Counted from the first letter of the stretch, positions 35,449 to 45,403 are shown. The stretch is DNA of 64,000 nucleotides from Salinicola rhizosphaerae (GCF_014652715.1 NZ_BMZI01000002.1:517118-581117), one strand, 5' to 3'. Numbers and translations are program-made. Notes: a model not told the origin generated them from the sequence alone.

Positions 35449-37734
35449 TCATCCCCCCAACCCACTGACCCGCATGACGCGTCGCTGCGCCGCGTCCATC
35501 AGCTGGCCGCGGCCGGTTTCGACGAGCGTGAGCCAGTGGCGGGCGCGGGTAATGCCGGTGTAGACCAGCTCGCGGGTAAGAATGGGGTTGGGGGCGTCGG
35601 GCAGCACCAGGGCGGCGTGGGTGAATTCGGAGCCTTGGGATTTGTGTACCGTCATCGCGAAGACGGTTTCCACTGACTGCAGGCGCGAGGGCAACACCCA
35701 TTTGATGCGGTCGGTGCCGTCGCCGGCAGGGAAGGCGACGCGCAACAGTCGCGAGTATTCGCTTCCCAACGTGCCATCCGGGCGCGGCCAGTCCAGCGTG
35801 ATGCCGATATCGCCGTTCATCAGCCCCAGGCCGTAGTCGTTCTTGGTCACCAGTACCGGGCGGCCGGGGTACCAGCGTTGGCGGCCCTGCTGGCTGTCGA
35901 TCAGCCGTTCCCGCTCCAGCGCGTCGCGCACGCGTTCGTTCAATCCTTCCACGCCCCAGGGGCCGCGCCGCAGCGCGCAGAGCAGCTGGAAGTCGCCGTG
36001 GGCGGCGAGCACGGCTCGGGCCCAGGCATCGAACGCCTCTTGCGGGGCGTCATCCGCCGGGCGCCGTTCGGCCATCACCGAGAGGAAATGCCGGTAGCCC
36101 ACGGGCGGCGCGTTGGCGGCCTCGGCGCCGGGGAAGCGTTCCGGGCAACCGGTGACGGCGAGCCGGGCCAGGCCGCGCTCGTCGTCGCTGGCGAGCTTGA
36201 GATGCGAGAGATCCGCGAAGCCGTGGCGGAGCGCGGCGCCGATGGCCTGGCGCTTGGCAGCAGGTTCTGCGTTGGCGTTGATCGCGCTCGCGAGCTGGCC
36301 GATGCCGCTTTCCGCCGTGAAGCGATGGCTGACCCGCAGCATGGCGATGGCCTGATCGAGCGGCTGGCCGTTGGGGGCGAGCGTCGTCTCGGGCAGCGGC
36401 TGGCCGGTGGCCTCCGCTAACCAGGCGGCGGTGGCCGGCGTGTAGTGGCCGCCGTCGGCGCGGGTGCAGAGGTCGCCGAGCACGGAGCCGGCCTCCACTG
36501 AGGCGAGCTGGTCCTTGTCGCCCAGCAGCACCAGCCGGGCGCGGGGCGGCAGCGCCTCGAGAAGCGCGGCCATCATGCCCACGTCGACCATCGAGGCTTC
36601 GTCGACCACCAGCACGTCCAGCGGCAGCGGGTTGTGGCGGTCGTGACGGAAGCGGCGAGTATCGGGTCTTGAACCTAGTAAACGGTGGAGCGTCGAGACG
36701 TCCTTGGGAATCACCTCGCGCAGCCGCTCGGGGTCGTCGGCGAGACCAGCGAGATCGAGACTCGCGACCTGCCCGGCGATGGATTCATTCAGCCGGGCGG
36801 CGGCCTTGCCGGTGGGCGCGGCGAGGCGGATGCGCAGCGCGCCATGATTTGCGGTGCCTTCCACTCGGCCGCTTTCGGCGAGCGCCAGTGCCTGCAGCAG
36901 GGCGAGCAGCCGCACGACCGTGGTGGTCTTGCCGGTGCCGGGGCCGCCGGTGATGACGGCGAAGCGCGAACGCACGGCGAGCGCGCAGGCGGTCTTCTGC
37001 CAGTCAATAGGAGGATTCGCGCCGTTTCGGCCGGGAAAGAGCGCGTCGAGAATCGGGCGCAGGCGGGTGGCGTCCGGTGCTTGGCGCTCGGCTTGGCCTC
37101 CCGCCTTCTCATCCGCTTCGCCAGCCAGTCGAGCGCCAATCCGGGTGTGGATATCCTGCTCGTGCTGCCAGTAGCGGCGCAGATAGAGACGCGGGCGCTC
37201 GCCGGTGCCGGCCAGCACCAGCGGCGTGTTGCCGGGGCTGGAGCCAGGACCGGAGCCAGCGCCTAGAACCGAGGCGACCAATTCGGGTCGATCGAGCGCG
37301 GAACGCCAGACGTCCAGATCGAGCCCGGCCATGACACGGCTTGGCAGCGGCGGCGGGTCTTCCAGGCTGTCGCCCTCCGGCGGCAGCGAGAGCGCCAGAT
37401 CCGGCGTGGTCAGCGTCTGCTGCAGGTCCAGGCAGACATGCCCGCGCCCGAGCTGATGGCTCGCCAGCGCTGCCGCAAGCAGCAGCAGGGGCGGGGCATC
37501 CGGCACTTCGCGGCGCAGAAAGGCGGCGAAGGCGCGATCGAGCGAGCGTAGCCAGCCGCGATCCACCCAGCGGTCGAGCAGGGCGAACAGCATCGCCGTC
37601 TCGCTCAGGGCGCGCTCGGGGGCCAGCGCCAGTGCGACCGGGTCGAACGGCGCGGATTCGGGCCGCTGTGAAATGCTGGCGGCGGTTTCGGGCCGCTGTG
37701 AAAGGGGCCGCTGATGGAAATCGTTCGTCGTCAT
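35449..37734 (-). CDS. recD: RecBCD enzyme subunit RecD (5'-3' helicase)
   Basis: 761 residues. Superfamily 1B helicase of the RecBCD recombination/repair nuclease. Walker A GGPGTGKT (263-270), DEAS motif in VLVVDEASMVDVGMMAALLEA, QLASVEAGSVLGD and the C-terminal VHKSQGSEFTHAALVLP motif are intact. The start overlaps the recB stop codon by 4 bp. It is longer than E. coli RecD (608), partly from a repeated SQRPE-type N-terminus and loop extensions. The end lies next to the cassette island. Confidence 0.93.
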   Translation of the reverse strand: MTTNDFHQRPLSQRPETAASISQRPESAPFDPVALALAPERALSETAMLFALLDRWVDRGWLRSLDRAFAAFLRREVPDAPPLLLLAAALASHQLGRGHVCLDLQQTLTTPDLALSLPPEGDSLEDPPPLPSRVMAGLDLDVWRSALDRPELVASVLGAGSGPGSSPGNTPLVLAGTGERPRLYLRRYWQHEQDIHTRIGARLAGEADEKAGGQAERQAPDATRLRPILDALFPGRNGANPPIDWQKTACALAVRSRFAVITGGPGTGKTTTVVRLLALLQALALAESGRVEGTANHGALRIRLAAPTGKAAARLNESIAGQVASLDLAGLADDPERLREVIPKDVSTLHRLLGSRPDTRRFRHDRHNPLPLDVLVVDEASMVDVGMMAALLEALPPRARLVLLGDKDQLASVEAGSVLGDLCTRADGGHYTPATAAWLAEATGQPLPETTLAPNGQPLDQAIAMLRVSHRFTAESGIGQLASAINANAEPAAKRQAIGAALRHGFADLSHLKLASDDERGLARLAVTGCPERFPGAEAANAPPVGYRHFLSVMAERRPADDAPQEAFDAWARAVLAAHGDFQLLCALRRGPWGVEGLNERVRDALERERLIDSQQGRQRWYPGRPVLVTKNDYGLGLMNGDIGITLDWPRPDGTLGSEYSRLLRVAFPAGDGTDRIKWVLPSRLQSVETVFAMTVHKSQGSEFTHAALVLPDAPNPILTRELVYTGITRARHWLTLVETGRGQLMDAAQRRVMRVSGLGG
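37657..37703 (-). repeat. 17-bp direct repeat inside recD N-terminus
   Basis: TTCGGGCCGCTGTGAAA occurs at 37657-37673 and 37687-37703, with a 30-bp period. It encodes the repeated SQRPE-type peptide near residues 12-26 of RecD. Confidence 0.75.
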
Positions 37735-40700
37735 GCGGCGGCCTCCTCGGCGTCACGGAACAGGGCGTCGAGTGCGAGAATCAGCGCGCTCGGCGGGCGT
37801 TCGACGTGCACGCCGCGAGAGGGCGCCTGAGTTCCGCGTAGGAAGACGTAGAGCGCGCCGCCCAGATGGCGCTCGATATCGTAATCCGGCAGGCGGGATT
37901 CGAGCAGCCGGTGCAGCGCCAGCAGGTAGAGACAGTACTGCACGTCATACCGCTTCTCGAGCACGGCATCCCGCATGGCGGCCTCGGTATAGGCGGCGTC
38001 GTCCGCGCCCAGGTGGTTGGATTTCCAGTCGAGCACGTGAAAGCGTCCGTCGTGTTCGGCGACCAGGTCGATAAAGCCCTTGAGCATGCCGTTCAGCGTA
38101 TCGGGTTCCAGCGCCGGGCGGGGGCGGCCTTCCAGCGTGTGCTGACGGATCAGCGCGTCGAGCTGGCGGGTATTCACGCGGTGGGCGGCGAACCAGAACT
38201 CCAGCTCGATGCGATAGCCGTCGAGCGCATCCAGGCGCAGCGGCGTGCTGGCCTCCGGCACCGGCAGCGGGGTGGTCAGCAGCGCCGGCAGCCAGGCGGC
38301 CAGCGCGGGAATCTGCCCCTCCCAGCCGCGCCGGTTGGCACGGCGGGCGAGCGTATCCTCGCGCAGCGTGGCGTCCTCGGCGACGCGGGCGAAGCCCTGT
38401 TCGCCGGCCCATTCGAGCAGGCCGTGCAGGAAGGTGCCGGCAGAAGGGCCGCGCGGAAAGCGGTGTAGTGAGCCCTCGCTCACCGTGGCGGCACTGGCAT
38501 CGAAGGGCTCGTCGATCACCTCCATCGCCGTGGCCTCGTCGGCGGTGGTCGGTTCGGGGACGGGCGCGATCTCCTCGCTCGGATCGAACCCTTCGGGCGT
38601 GGCGCCGGTGCGCAGCGCCGAGTAGCTGGCGATCCACCAGTGTTCGCGAATCGCCCGCGTCGGCGCGCGGGCTGCCGCCAGCGGGGTCTCGTCGGCCTCG
38701 ATCCGCAGCGGTGTCGGGTCGGGATCGGGCGCGTCGTGGATCGCGATGTGGCTCGAATCGCCGCCGGCCAGCGCTTCCAGTGCGGCGCGCAGGTTATCCG
38801 GCGTCAGCGGCTCGCTACCGTGGAGCAGATAACCGATGGCGCTGCGCTCCATCGATTCCAGCGGCGCGAGGCCGAGCCAGGTGGCGTGGCGGGCGCGGGT
38901 CAGCGCGACGTAGAGCTTGCGCAGGTCCTCGCCCAGGCGTTCGCGGTCGGCGCGGGCCAGCGTCACGTCGTCCGCCTCCAGCGTGAGATGCAGCCGGCCG
39001 TCGTCATCGTGCCAGCGCAGCGGTAGATCGCCGGCTTTCACCGCGCGGAAGGCGGCGATAAACGGCAGGAATACCAGCGGATACTCCAGCCCCTTCGACT
39101 TGTGGATCGTCACCACCTGGACCAGATCGGCGTCGCTCTCCAGGCGCAGCCGGTGGGCGTCGGACTGCGCCTGCGGCTGCGCGCGGGATTCGCTCAGAAA
39201 GCGCAGCAGGGCGTGTTCGCCGTCGATCTCGGCGCTGGCTTCCTGCAGCAGTTCGCCGAGGTGTAGCAGGTCGGTGAGTCTTCGCTCACCCTCCGGCACC
39301 GCGAGCAGGCGGCCGGGCACGCCGAAATCGGCCAGCAGCCGGTGCAGCATCGGCAGCACACCGCGCCGCTGCCACTGGCGGTGGTAATCGCGGAACTGCA
39401 TCACCCGCGCTTCCCACGCTAGCTCGTCCTGCTGCGGGCCGCCGTTCAGCGCATCCAGCTCGGCGAGCCCGAGACCCAGGCTGGGCGTGGCCAGCGCGCC
39501 GCGCAGGGCGCGCTCGTCGTCCGGCGCGGCGCAGGCGGCCAGCCATACCTCCAACTCCAGGGCGGCCTCGGTCTCGAACACGCCCTCCTTGTCGGAGAGA
39601 TAGACGCTGCGAATGCCACGGGCGAGCAGCGCGCTGCGGATGGCGCGGGCCTCGCTGGCGTTGTTGACCAGCACGGCGAGATCCGACGGCGCCAGCGGGC
39701 GTAGGGTGCCATCCTCGCCGGTGACGAAGCCGGTCTGCCCCGCCAGGCCTTCGCGCAGGAGGCTCGCCATCTCGCTGGCGCAGCGCCCGGCCAGCTCATG
39801 GAGATAGGCGGATTTTGAGAGCGGCTTGTCGCTCGGTAGGTGCCAGAGCGTCAACGCCGCCTGCGTGGCGCCGTGGCGGGTGAGTGAGTCCTTGCGGCCG
39901 TTGGCGTCTACGGGGCTGAAGGGGACCGGGTTGTCGTGACCCTGCTGGAACAAGAAGGCGCCGGCGTCGCGTTCGCTCTCGGCATAGCCGAAGACGCGAT
40001 TGACCGCTGCGACCATCGCCTCGGCGGAACGGAAGTTGGTGCCGAGCGTGACGTGGCGGCCGGCGGTGTCGCGGCGGGCCTGCAGGTAGGTGTGAATATC
40101 CGCGCCGCGAAAGGCGTAGATCGCCTGCTTGGGGTCGCCGATCAGCAGTAGGGCGCTGGCGCTGTCTATGGCGCCCGGGGCCGCGCCGCTTTCTATGGCG
40201 CCCGAAGCCGCGCCTGCTCCTACGATTACCTGATCGTCATCGCCACCGCCGCGATTCTCGGCCAGGCGGTAGACGCGGTCGAAGAGCCGATACTGCACCG
40301 GATCGGTGTCCTGGAATTCGTCGACCAGCGCGACCGGGAACTGCTCGCGAATGCGCGCGGCGAGCGTCTCGCCCGCTTCGCCCTCGAACGCCGCGTCCAG
40401 ACGGTGGAGCAGGTCGTCGGGGCCCAGTTCGGCGCGGCGGCGCTGCACGCTTTCGCGGCGTGCGGCAATCCAGTGCACGGCGTGGGCGAGCAGGTCGGCG
40501 AACGGGTCGGGCAGCGCGGCCAGTCGTTCGGGCAGTTCGGCCAGCGCGGCCAGAGCCGGCAGGTTGGGCGGCGCGCCATCCTTCCAGATCTCCGCTAGCC
40601 CTTCCGGCGTCAGGCGTTTCCAGGCGGCGTCGGTCAGTGCCGGGCTAGCGAGTTCGGGATCAACGGCCCACTCGCGCAGCGCGGCGAGCCAGTTGGCGCG

Positions 40701-41708
40701 GCTTCTGGCGTTGAGTTTCTGGCCGTTGAACGCCTTGCGCTTGGCGGCGTCCTCGAGCACGGCTTCCAGCTCGTCGAGCCAGGTTGGCCACGGCGCCTTG
40801 AGCTCGGCCAGGGCGGCGGCGCGCTGTTCGCGGTAATGGGCCAGCGCCTCGCCCGGTGGCGGGGCGACGGGCAGGGCGGCGGCGTGATTGCGCAGCCGGC
40901 CGGCGGTGTCGTTAAGCACATCCGGTGTCGTCCAGTAGCGGGCGATGACGGCCAGCGCGTCCGGATCGAGGTCGTAATAGAAGGTGCGCCAGTAGTCGCG
41001 GGCGATCTCCCGATTCATCTCCGACTGATCCAGCGCCATCTCCAGCGCGAACAGGCTGCTGCTGTCGAAGGCGTGCTCGCGCAGCATGCGATGGCACCAA
41101 GCGTGGATGGTGGAGACGGCCGCTTCGTCCATCCACTCGGCGGCCAGCCGCAGACGGCGGGCGCAGGCCGGCCAGCTCTCGCGCGGGTAGCTGTCGCGCA
41201 GCGCGATCAGCGGATCGCCGCTGGGCGGGGCAGCCGCCTCGACACTTGCGTTATCCACAGCCGGTTCGGCGAACAGATCGCCGATCAGCGGATCGCCGCC
41301 CGGCGGTGCCGTGTTGTCCACACCCGGTTGGTCATCGGGCTCTGCTGAAGACGATGGCGCGGCTTCAGGCGCCATGGAGATAGGCGTATGGTCGGGCGCC
41401 ATAGAGAGAGGCGCCTGTGAAAAGGCCGTGGCCGCATCGACCAGCCGGGCGCGAATACGGTCGCGCAGCTCCTGGGTGGCGGCATTGGTGAAGGTCACCA
41501 CCAGAATCTCCGGCGGCGTCAGCGGCCGGGGAAAGCTGGCGCGATCGTCGGTATCGCGCGGGCCGAGCACCAGTCGCACGTAGAGCAGGGCGATGGTGAA
41601 GGTTTTGCCGGTGCCGGCGCTGGCTTCGATCAGGCGGCTACCGACGAGCGGCAGGGCCACGGGGTCGAGGCGCGGCGTGGCCGGTGACTGTGCTTCGCTG
41701 GCCGTCAT
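37731..41708 (-). CDS. recB: RecBCD enzyme subunit RecB (3'-5' helicase and nuclease)
   Basis: 1325 residues against about 1180 in E. coli. Walker A ASAGTGKT (29-36), VDEFQDTDPVQY, LLIGDPKQAIYAFRGADIH and VVTIHKSKGLEYPLVFLP define the UvrD-like helicase. The nuclease triad is intact: Asp1214 (FIDLV), Asp1227 and Lys1229 (DWKS), with the same 13-residue spacing as in E. coli (Asp1067, Asp1080, Lys1082). Extra length includes two repeat-derived low-complexity insertions, one directly before helicase motif III. Translationally coupled to recC and recD by 4-bp overlaps. Confidence 0.94.
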   Translation of the reverse strand: MTASEAQSPATPRLDPVALPLVGSRLIEASAGTGKTFTIALLYVRLVLGPRDTDDRASFPRPLTPPEILVVTFTNAATQELRDRIRARLVDAATAFSQAPLSMAPDHTPISMAPEAAPSSSAEPDDQPGVDNTAPPGGDPLIGDLFAEPAVDNASVEAAAPPSGDPLIALRDSYPRESWPACARRLRLAAEWMDEAAVSTIHAWCHRMLREHAFDSSSLFALEMALDQSEMNREIARDYWRTFYYDLDPDALAVIARYWTTPDVLNDTAGRLRNHAAALPVAPPPGEALAHYREQRAAALAELKAPWPTWLDELEAVLEDAAKRKAFNGQKLNARSRANWLAALREWAVDPELASPALTDAAWKRLTPEGLAEIWKDGAPPNLPALAALAELPERLAALPDPFADLLAHAVHWIAARRESVQRRRAELGPDDLLHRLDAAFEGEAGETLAARIREQFPVALVDEFQDTDPVQYRLFDRVYRLAENRGGGDDDQVIVGAGAASGAIESGAAPGAIDSASALLLIGDPKQAIYAFRGADIHTYLQARRDTAGRHVTLGTNFRSAEAMVAAVNRVFGYAESERDAGAFLFQQGHDNPVPFSPVDANGRKDSLTRHGATQAALTLWHLPSDKPLSKSAYLHELAGRCASEMASLLREGLAGQTGFVTGEDGTLRPLAPSDLAVLVNNASEARAIRSALLARGIRSVYLSDKEGVFETEAALELEVWLAACAAPDDERALRGALATPSLGLGLAELDALNGGPQQDELAWEARVMQFRDYHRQWQRRGVLPMLHRLLADFGVPGRLLAVPEGERRLTDLLHLGELLQEASAEIDGEHALLRFLSESRAQPQAQSDAHRLRLESDADLVQVVTIHKSKGLEYPLVFLPFIAAFRAVKAGDLPLRWHDDDGRLHLTLEADDVTLARADRERLGEDLRKLYVALTRARHATWLGLAPLESMERSAIGYLLHGSEPLTPDNLRAALEALAGGDSSHIAIHDAPDPDPTPLRIEADETPLAAARAPTRAIREHWWIASYSALRTGATPEGFDPSEEIAPVPEPTTADEATAMEVIDEPFDASAATVSEGSLHRFPRGPSAGTFLHGLLEWAGEQGFARVAEDATLREDTLARRANRRGWEGQIPALAAWLPALLTTPLPVPEASTPLRLDALDGYRIELEFWFAAHRVNTRQLDALIRQHTLEGRPRPALEPDTLNGMLKGFIDLVAEHDGRFHVLDWKSNHLGADDAAYTEAAMRDAVLEKRYDVQYCLYLLALHRLLESRLPDYDIERHLGGALYVFLRGTQAPSRGVHVERPPSALILALDALFRDAEEAAA
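40165..40225. repeat. REP-like insertion in recB, copy A
   Basis: Two copies of a 23-bp unit beginning TCTATGGCGCCCG (40165-40187 and 40192-40214), differing at two bases, followed by CTGCTCCTACGAT, which resembles a REP element end. It is translated in RecB as an Ala/Gly-rich peptide (GAIESGAAPGAIDS). Confidence 0.7.
41207..41407. repeat. Repeat-derived insertion in recB, copy B plus local duplication
   Basis: 41356-41378 is the 23-bp unit of copy A in the opposite orientation (two mismatches), and 41391-41407 is a partial second unit. Next to it, 41207-41330 holds an imperfect duplication beginning GATCAGCGGATCGCCG. This gives two DN-APP-GDPLI peptides in RecB. Confidence 0.65.
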
Positions 41709-44700
41709 GCCGATGCTCCCTCTCCCGTTGGCTTGCCGGCTAGCTGTTTGCCGCCTTTGTCTCCGCTCCCGCCCCCGCGCTTGTCGCCTCGCGTCTTAAC
41801 CCGGTCATGCAGCGGGGCGTAGAGCGTATTCGTCAGCTCGGTGAAGTGGCGTCCGGCGACGCGATGGCGGGCCAGGCTCTCGAGATCGCGCCACTGGCGG
41901 GCGAGGTACGGGTCGCGGTCTCGCTCGCCCGCGTTGTAGTCGTCGCCCTCGAAGGTTCTCTGCGCGGCCTTCCACGCCTTGAGGTCGGTCTCTTCCGCCG
42001 TCTCTTCGTCGGCGAAGAGACGCGCCAGTGCGCGCTCGTCGCCGCCTTTCTCGTGCCAGATGAAGGCGGTATCTCGGGCCAGCGGCAGCGGCGCAGCCAT
42101 GCCGCTGCGCCAGGCACAGGCGATGGCTTCCAGATGCACGCGGGCGGTCTCGGCGGGCAGCGGCTCCAGCGTGCCGCCGCCAGCGCGGGAGAGCAGCACG
42201 GTGGTCATCGGGCCGAGCGCGATCTGGCCGGCGAGATGCGCGACCCAGGAGGCGATCCAGTGCTTCCAGTTGTACTTGCCCTGGCTGACCAGGCTGCTGG
42301 TCATCAGCACCAGCCGGCAGCGATCGCCGGCGTCGTTCTCGCGCAGGCCGTCGAGCCAGTCTTCCACCGCCAGCGGCCCTTCGGGCGTCGCCAGCGTCAG
42401 CGAGACGGCGGCCGAGGTCTCCCAGGCATGAGGCCAGGCCGCGAGTTTCTCGGCGTAGTCCTCGAACAGCTTATCCAGCGGCTCGACCAGGCTTTCGCGC
42501 ATGCGCTCGGCGAAACCGCCCATGGCGAGGCGGCCTTCGCGCTCCAGCCGCGCAAGCGTGGCGTCGACGGCGGGCGTGGGCGAGTGGCCGTCGTCCACCG
42601 CGCGGCGCCCGGATTCGACCAACGCCTGCTGCAGCTGCCAGGTGTCGAGGCCGTCGAGTGCGAACGGCTCGTGGTCGGGGCTCTCCTGCGCGTCGCGCTC
42701 GAGAAAGACGCCGAGCCGGGTGGTGAAGAACGCCTTGACCGGATCGCGCAGGAAGGCGGCGAGGCGTGCGAGCGTCAGCGGTGTCTCTAGCGCGAGCGGC
42801 GGCAGTTCGGCATCGGCGGCGACCGGCGAGGGCTGGGCCGCATGCACCGCGCGCCACTCGTGGGCGTAGGTGAAAAGAGTGCCACCTTCAGAGAAGTAGC
42901 TTTTGCTGAAGGGCTGCAGCGGGTGTTCGGTGGTCAGTGCATCGAGCAGGGCTGGGCCGCCGTCGTCCCCTCGCTCATGGCCGACCAGCCGCCAGCCGTC
43001 GGCGAGGTGATCGCGCAACTGGCCGAGCAGCACCGAGGGCGGGCAGGGGGCGTTGTCGTGGATGCTGCGCCCGACCCAGCTGATGGTCAGGCTGTCGCGC
43101 GCGGAGAGCAGCGCCTCGAGAAACAGATAGCGGTCGTCCTCGCGCCGCGAGCGGTCGCCGGGGCGGTAGTCGCGCCCCATCAGGTCGATATCCAGCGGGC
43201 GCTGGGTGCGCGGGTATTCGCCGTCGTTCATGCCCAGCAGGCAGACATGGCGAAACGGGATCGCGCGCATCGGCATCAGCGTGGCGATATTGACCGCGCC
43301 GGCGAGAAAGCGCTGCGAGAGATGGTCTTCGTCGAGCTGGCCGAGCCAGTGTTCGCGCACCACGGAGAGCGGCAGCGTCTCCGTCAGGCCGGCGTCTTCG
43401 GTAGTCTCCTGCCATTCCTCGAGCAGCGTCTCGAGCCGGCTCAGGGTGGCGAGATCCGTTTCGTCCTGCGCGCGGAAACAGGCCGCCAGCAGTTCGCGCA
43501 GTCGCTGACACCAACCGGGCACGTCGGCGGGCTCGGAGAGCGCGCGCCACTGCGTTTCCAGTACGTCGATCAGGTCCACCAGCGGGCCGGCGAGCGCCGC
43601 CTCCAGGCCGCCGATATCGTCGAAGGGCTCGATCCCGTGCCAGGGTTCGTCGGCAGCGTCGCTTCGCGTATCGGGCCCAACGGCGTAGCCCAGCAGCAGC
43701 CGGCGCAGGCCGAAGGCCCAGGTGTTGGCCGCCAGCCCGTCCGGCAGGTCGAGCCTGGCGCGCTGTTCGGCATCCAGCCCCCAGCGGATGCCGGCCCCCT
43801 CGATCCAGCGGCGCAGCACCGGCAGGGCCTCCGCGTCCAGCCCGAAGCGGGCCCGCAGCGCGGGGACCTCGAGCAGGTCGAGCAGATCGCTCACGGTCAG
43901 CCGTGCTTCCGGCAGATGCAGAAGCGACTCCAGCGCGACCAGCAGCGGCTGGCGATGGCGTCGGCTGCGGTCGGAGAGCGTGAACGGAATATGGCGCGGG
44001 TCTTCCGGCGGCAGGCGGCCGAAGACAGCCTGCACGGCGGCATCGTAGGTGTCGATATCCGGCACCATCACCAGCACGTCGCGCGGGCGCAGGCTCGGAT
44101 CGGCATCGAAGGCGGCGAGCAGCTGGTCGTGCAGGATCTCGACCTCGCGCAGGGCGCTGTGGGCGATATGGAAACGCAGGCTACGGTCGTGCGTCGGGTC
44201 GACGGCGGGCCAGCGCTCACGGGTCTCCTGCGGCGGGCGCAGTTCGAGAATATCGTCCTGCAGCTGCTGTAGCAGGCCGGGCGCGGCGTCGGAGTCTTCG
44301 GTAGGCGAGTCGAACAGGTCGATGCGCAGCGACTCGGCGTCGAACAGCGCACGGTAGCCGCCGTGGTCGTCGAACTCGTCGAGCAGACGCAGGTAATCGC
44401 GCCCCTGCTTGCCCCACGCCGCCAATAGCGGCTGGGCATGCAGGTGAAGCTGGGTGTCGTCCAGGTCGATCGGCATGCCCGGCCGCTGGCGCTGGCGGCG
44501 TCGCGCCGCGCGCAGCAGATCCTTGTGCTCGATGATATCGGCCCAGTAGTGGCGGCAAGGGTTGTGGACGAACAGCAGCACCTGAGTGACCGTCGAGACG
44601 GCGGCGAGCGCTTCCAGTGTCTGGCGCGGCAGCGATGAGATGCCGAACACCACCACGCGGCGTGGCAGGTCGCGCGGTCTGCTCTTTCCAGAACCCCGCT

Positions 44701-45403
44701 GAGGGCTCTCGGGTGTCAGTTCCCGGCACGCCTCGATGAAGCGGTTATGCACCCAGGCGCGGCTGGCAGCGAGGCCGTCGCTGCCGATGTCGTCACGCAG
44801 TCTTCGCCACAGCGCGGGCTGCCAGCACTGGTCCTCCGCCAGCGGGCGTGCCTGACCGCGGGCGTCGATCAACTCGTCACGCCCCTCGGCCCACGCCGCC
44901 AGCCAGTCGGCGCGATAGACCTGATACTGGTCGAAGAGGTCGGCCAGTCGCTCGGCGAGCTGGTGGCGCTTGCGCAGGTCATCGTCGTCGGACAGAAAGC
45001 GCGCCAGCGGGGCGAAGATAGGATCATTCAGCAGCTCGGGCAGCAGGCGCATCAGCCGCCAGACAAGACGTGGCTTGTCGAGCGGCGACGACTGCGGCAC
45101 GGCATCCGGGCCGTCGCGCTGGGTCAGCACCGCGCGGTACGCCTGCCACAGATAGCGCGCCGGCATCGGCATCTCCATCGCCGCCGCGATCCCCGCCCCC
45201 GCGGGCGGATCGGCGGCCAGCGCCAGCTTCAGCCACTGGCTGATGCCGTTGCTCTGCACCAGCACCACCTCGTCCTCCAGCGGCCCCAGCGGATGCGTGC
45301 GCAGCCACTCCACGGCGAGATCGCGCAGCGACTCCAGGCGATTGCCGTGAATCACCATGAAGCCGGGCTGGAGTTCGGGGCCATGGAAAAGGCTGGCGGG
45401 CAT
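41705..45403 (-). CDS. recC: RecBCD enzyme subunit RecC
   Basis: 1232 residues, slightly longer than E. coli RecC (1122). It has the expected N-terminus HGNRLESLRDLAVEWLRTHPLGPLEDEVVLVQSNGISQWLKLALA and ETLAAVSTVTQVLLFVHNPCRHYW, with RDVLVMVPDIDTY and ACLLGMNDGEYPR-like (VCLLGMNDGEYPR) blocks further on. RecC holds RecB and RecD together and recognises Chi. First gene of recC-recB-recD, preceded by AAGGATG. Confidence 0.93.
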   Translation of the reverse strand: MPASLFHGPELQPGFMVIHGNRLESLRDLAVEWLRTHPLGPLEDEVVLVQSNGISQWLKLALAADPPAGAGIAAAMEMPMPARYLWQAYRAVLTQRDGPDAVPQSSPLDKPRLVWRLMRLLPELLNDPIFAPLARFLSDDDDLRKRHQLAERLADLFDQYQVYRADWLAAWAEGRDELIDARGQARPLAEDQCWQPALWRRLRDDIGSDGLAASRAWVHNRFIEACRELTPESPQRGSGKSRPRDLPRRVVVFGISSLPRQTLEALAAVSTVTQVLLFVHNPCRHYWADIIEHKDLLRAARRRQRQRPGMPIDLDDTQLHLHAQPLLAAWGKQGRDYLRLLDEFDDHGGYRALFDAESLRIDLFDSPTEDSDAAPGLLQQLQDDILELRPPQETRERWPAVDPTHDRSLRFHIAHSALREVEILHDQLLAAFDADPSLRPRDVLVMVPDIDTYDAAVQAVFGRLPPEDPRHIPFTLSDRSRRHRQPLLVALESLLHLPEARLTVSDLLDLLEVPALRARFGLDAEALPVLRRWIEGAGIRWGLDAEQRARLDLPDGLAANTWAFGLRRLLLGYAVGPDTRSDAADEPWHGIEPFDDIGGLEAALAGPLVDLIDVLETQWRALSEPADVPGWCQRLRELLAACFRAQDETDLATLSRLETLLEEWQETTEDAGLTETLPLSVVREHWLGQLDEDHLSQRFLAGAVNIATLMPMRAIPFRHVCLLGMNDGEYPRTQRPLDIDLMGRDYRPGDRSRREDDRYLFLEALLSARDSLTISWVGRSIHDNAPCPPSVLLGQLRDHLADGWRLVGHERGDDGGPALLDALTTEHPLQPFSKSYFSEGGTLFTYAHEWRAVHAAQPSPVAADAELPPLALETPLTLARLAAFLRDPVKAFFTTRLGVFLERDAQESPDHEPFALDGLDTWQLQQALVESGRRAVDDGHSPTPAVDATLARLEREGRLAMGGFAERMRESLVEPLDKLFEDYAEKLAAWPHAWETSAAVSLTLATPEGPLAVEDWLDGLRENDAGDRCRLVLMTSSLVSQGKYNWKHWIASWVAHLAGQIALGPMTTVLLSRAGGGTLEPLPAETARVHLEAIACAWRSGMAAPLPLARDTAFIWHEKGGDERALARLFADEETAEETDLKAWKAAQRTFEGDDYNAGERDRDPYLARQWRDLESLARHRVAGRHFTELTNTLYAPLHDRVKTRGDKRGGGSGDKGGKQLAGKPTGEGASA

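Noticed and set aside
35449-45403. RecBCD as part of the mobile island
   Set aside because: GC-rich composition, full-length motifs and the standard recC-recB-recD coupling show it is resident; the island ends before recD.
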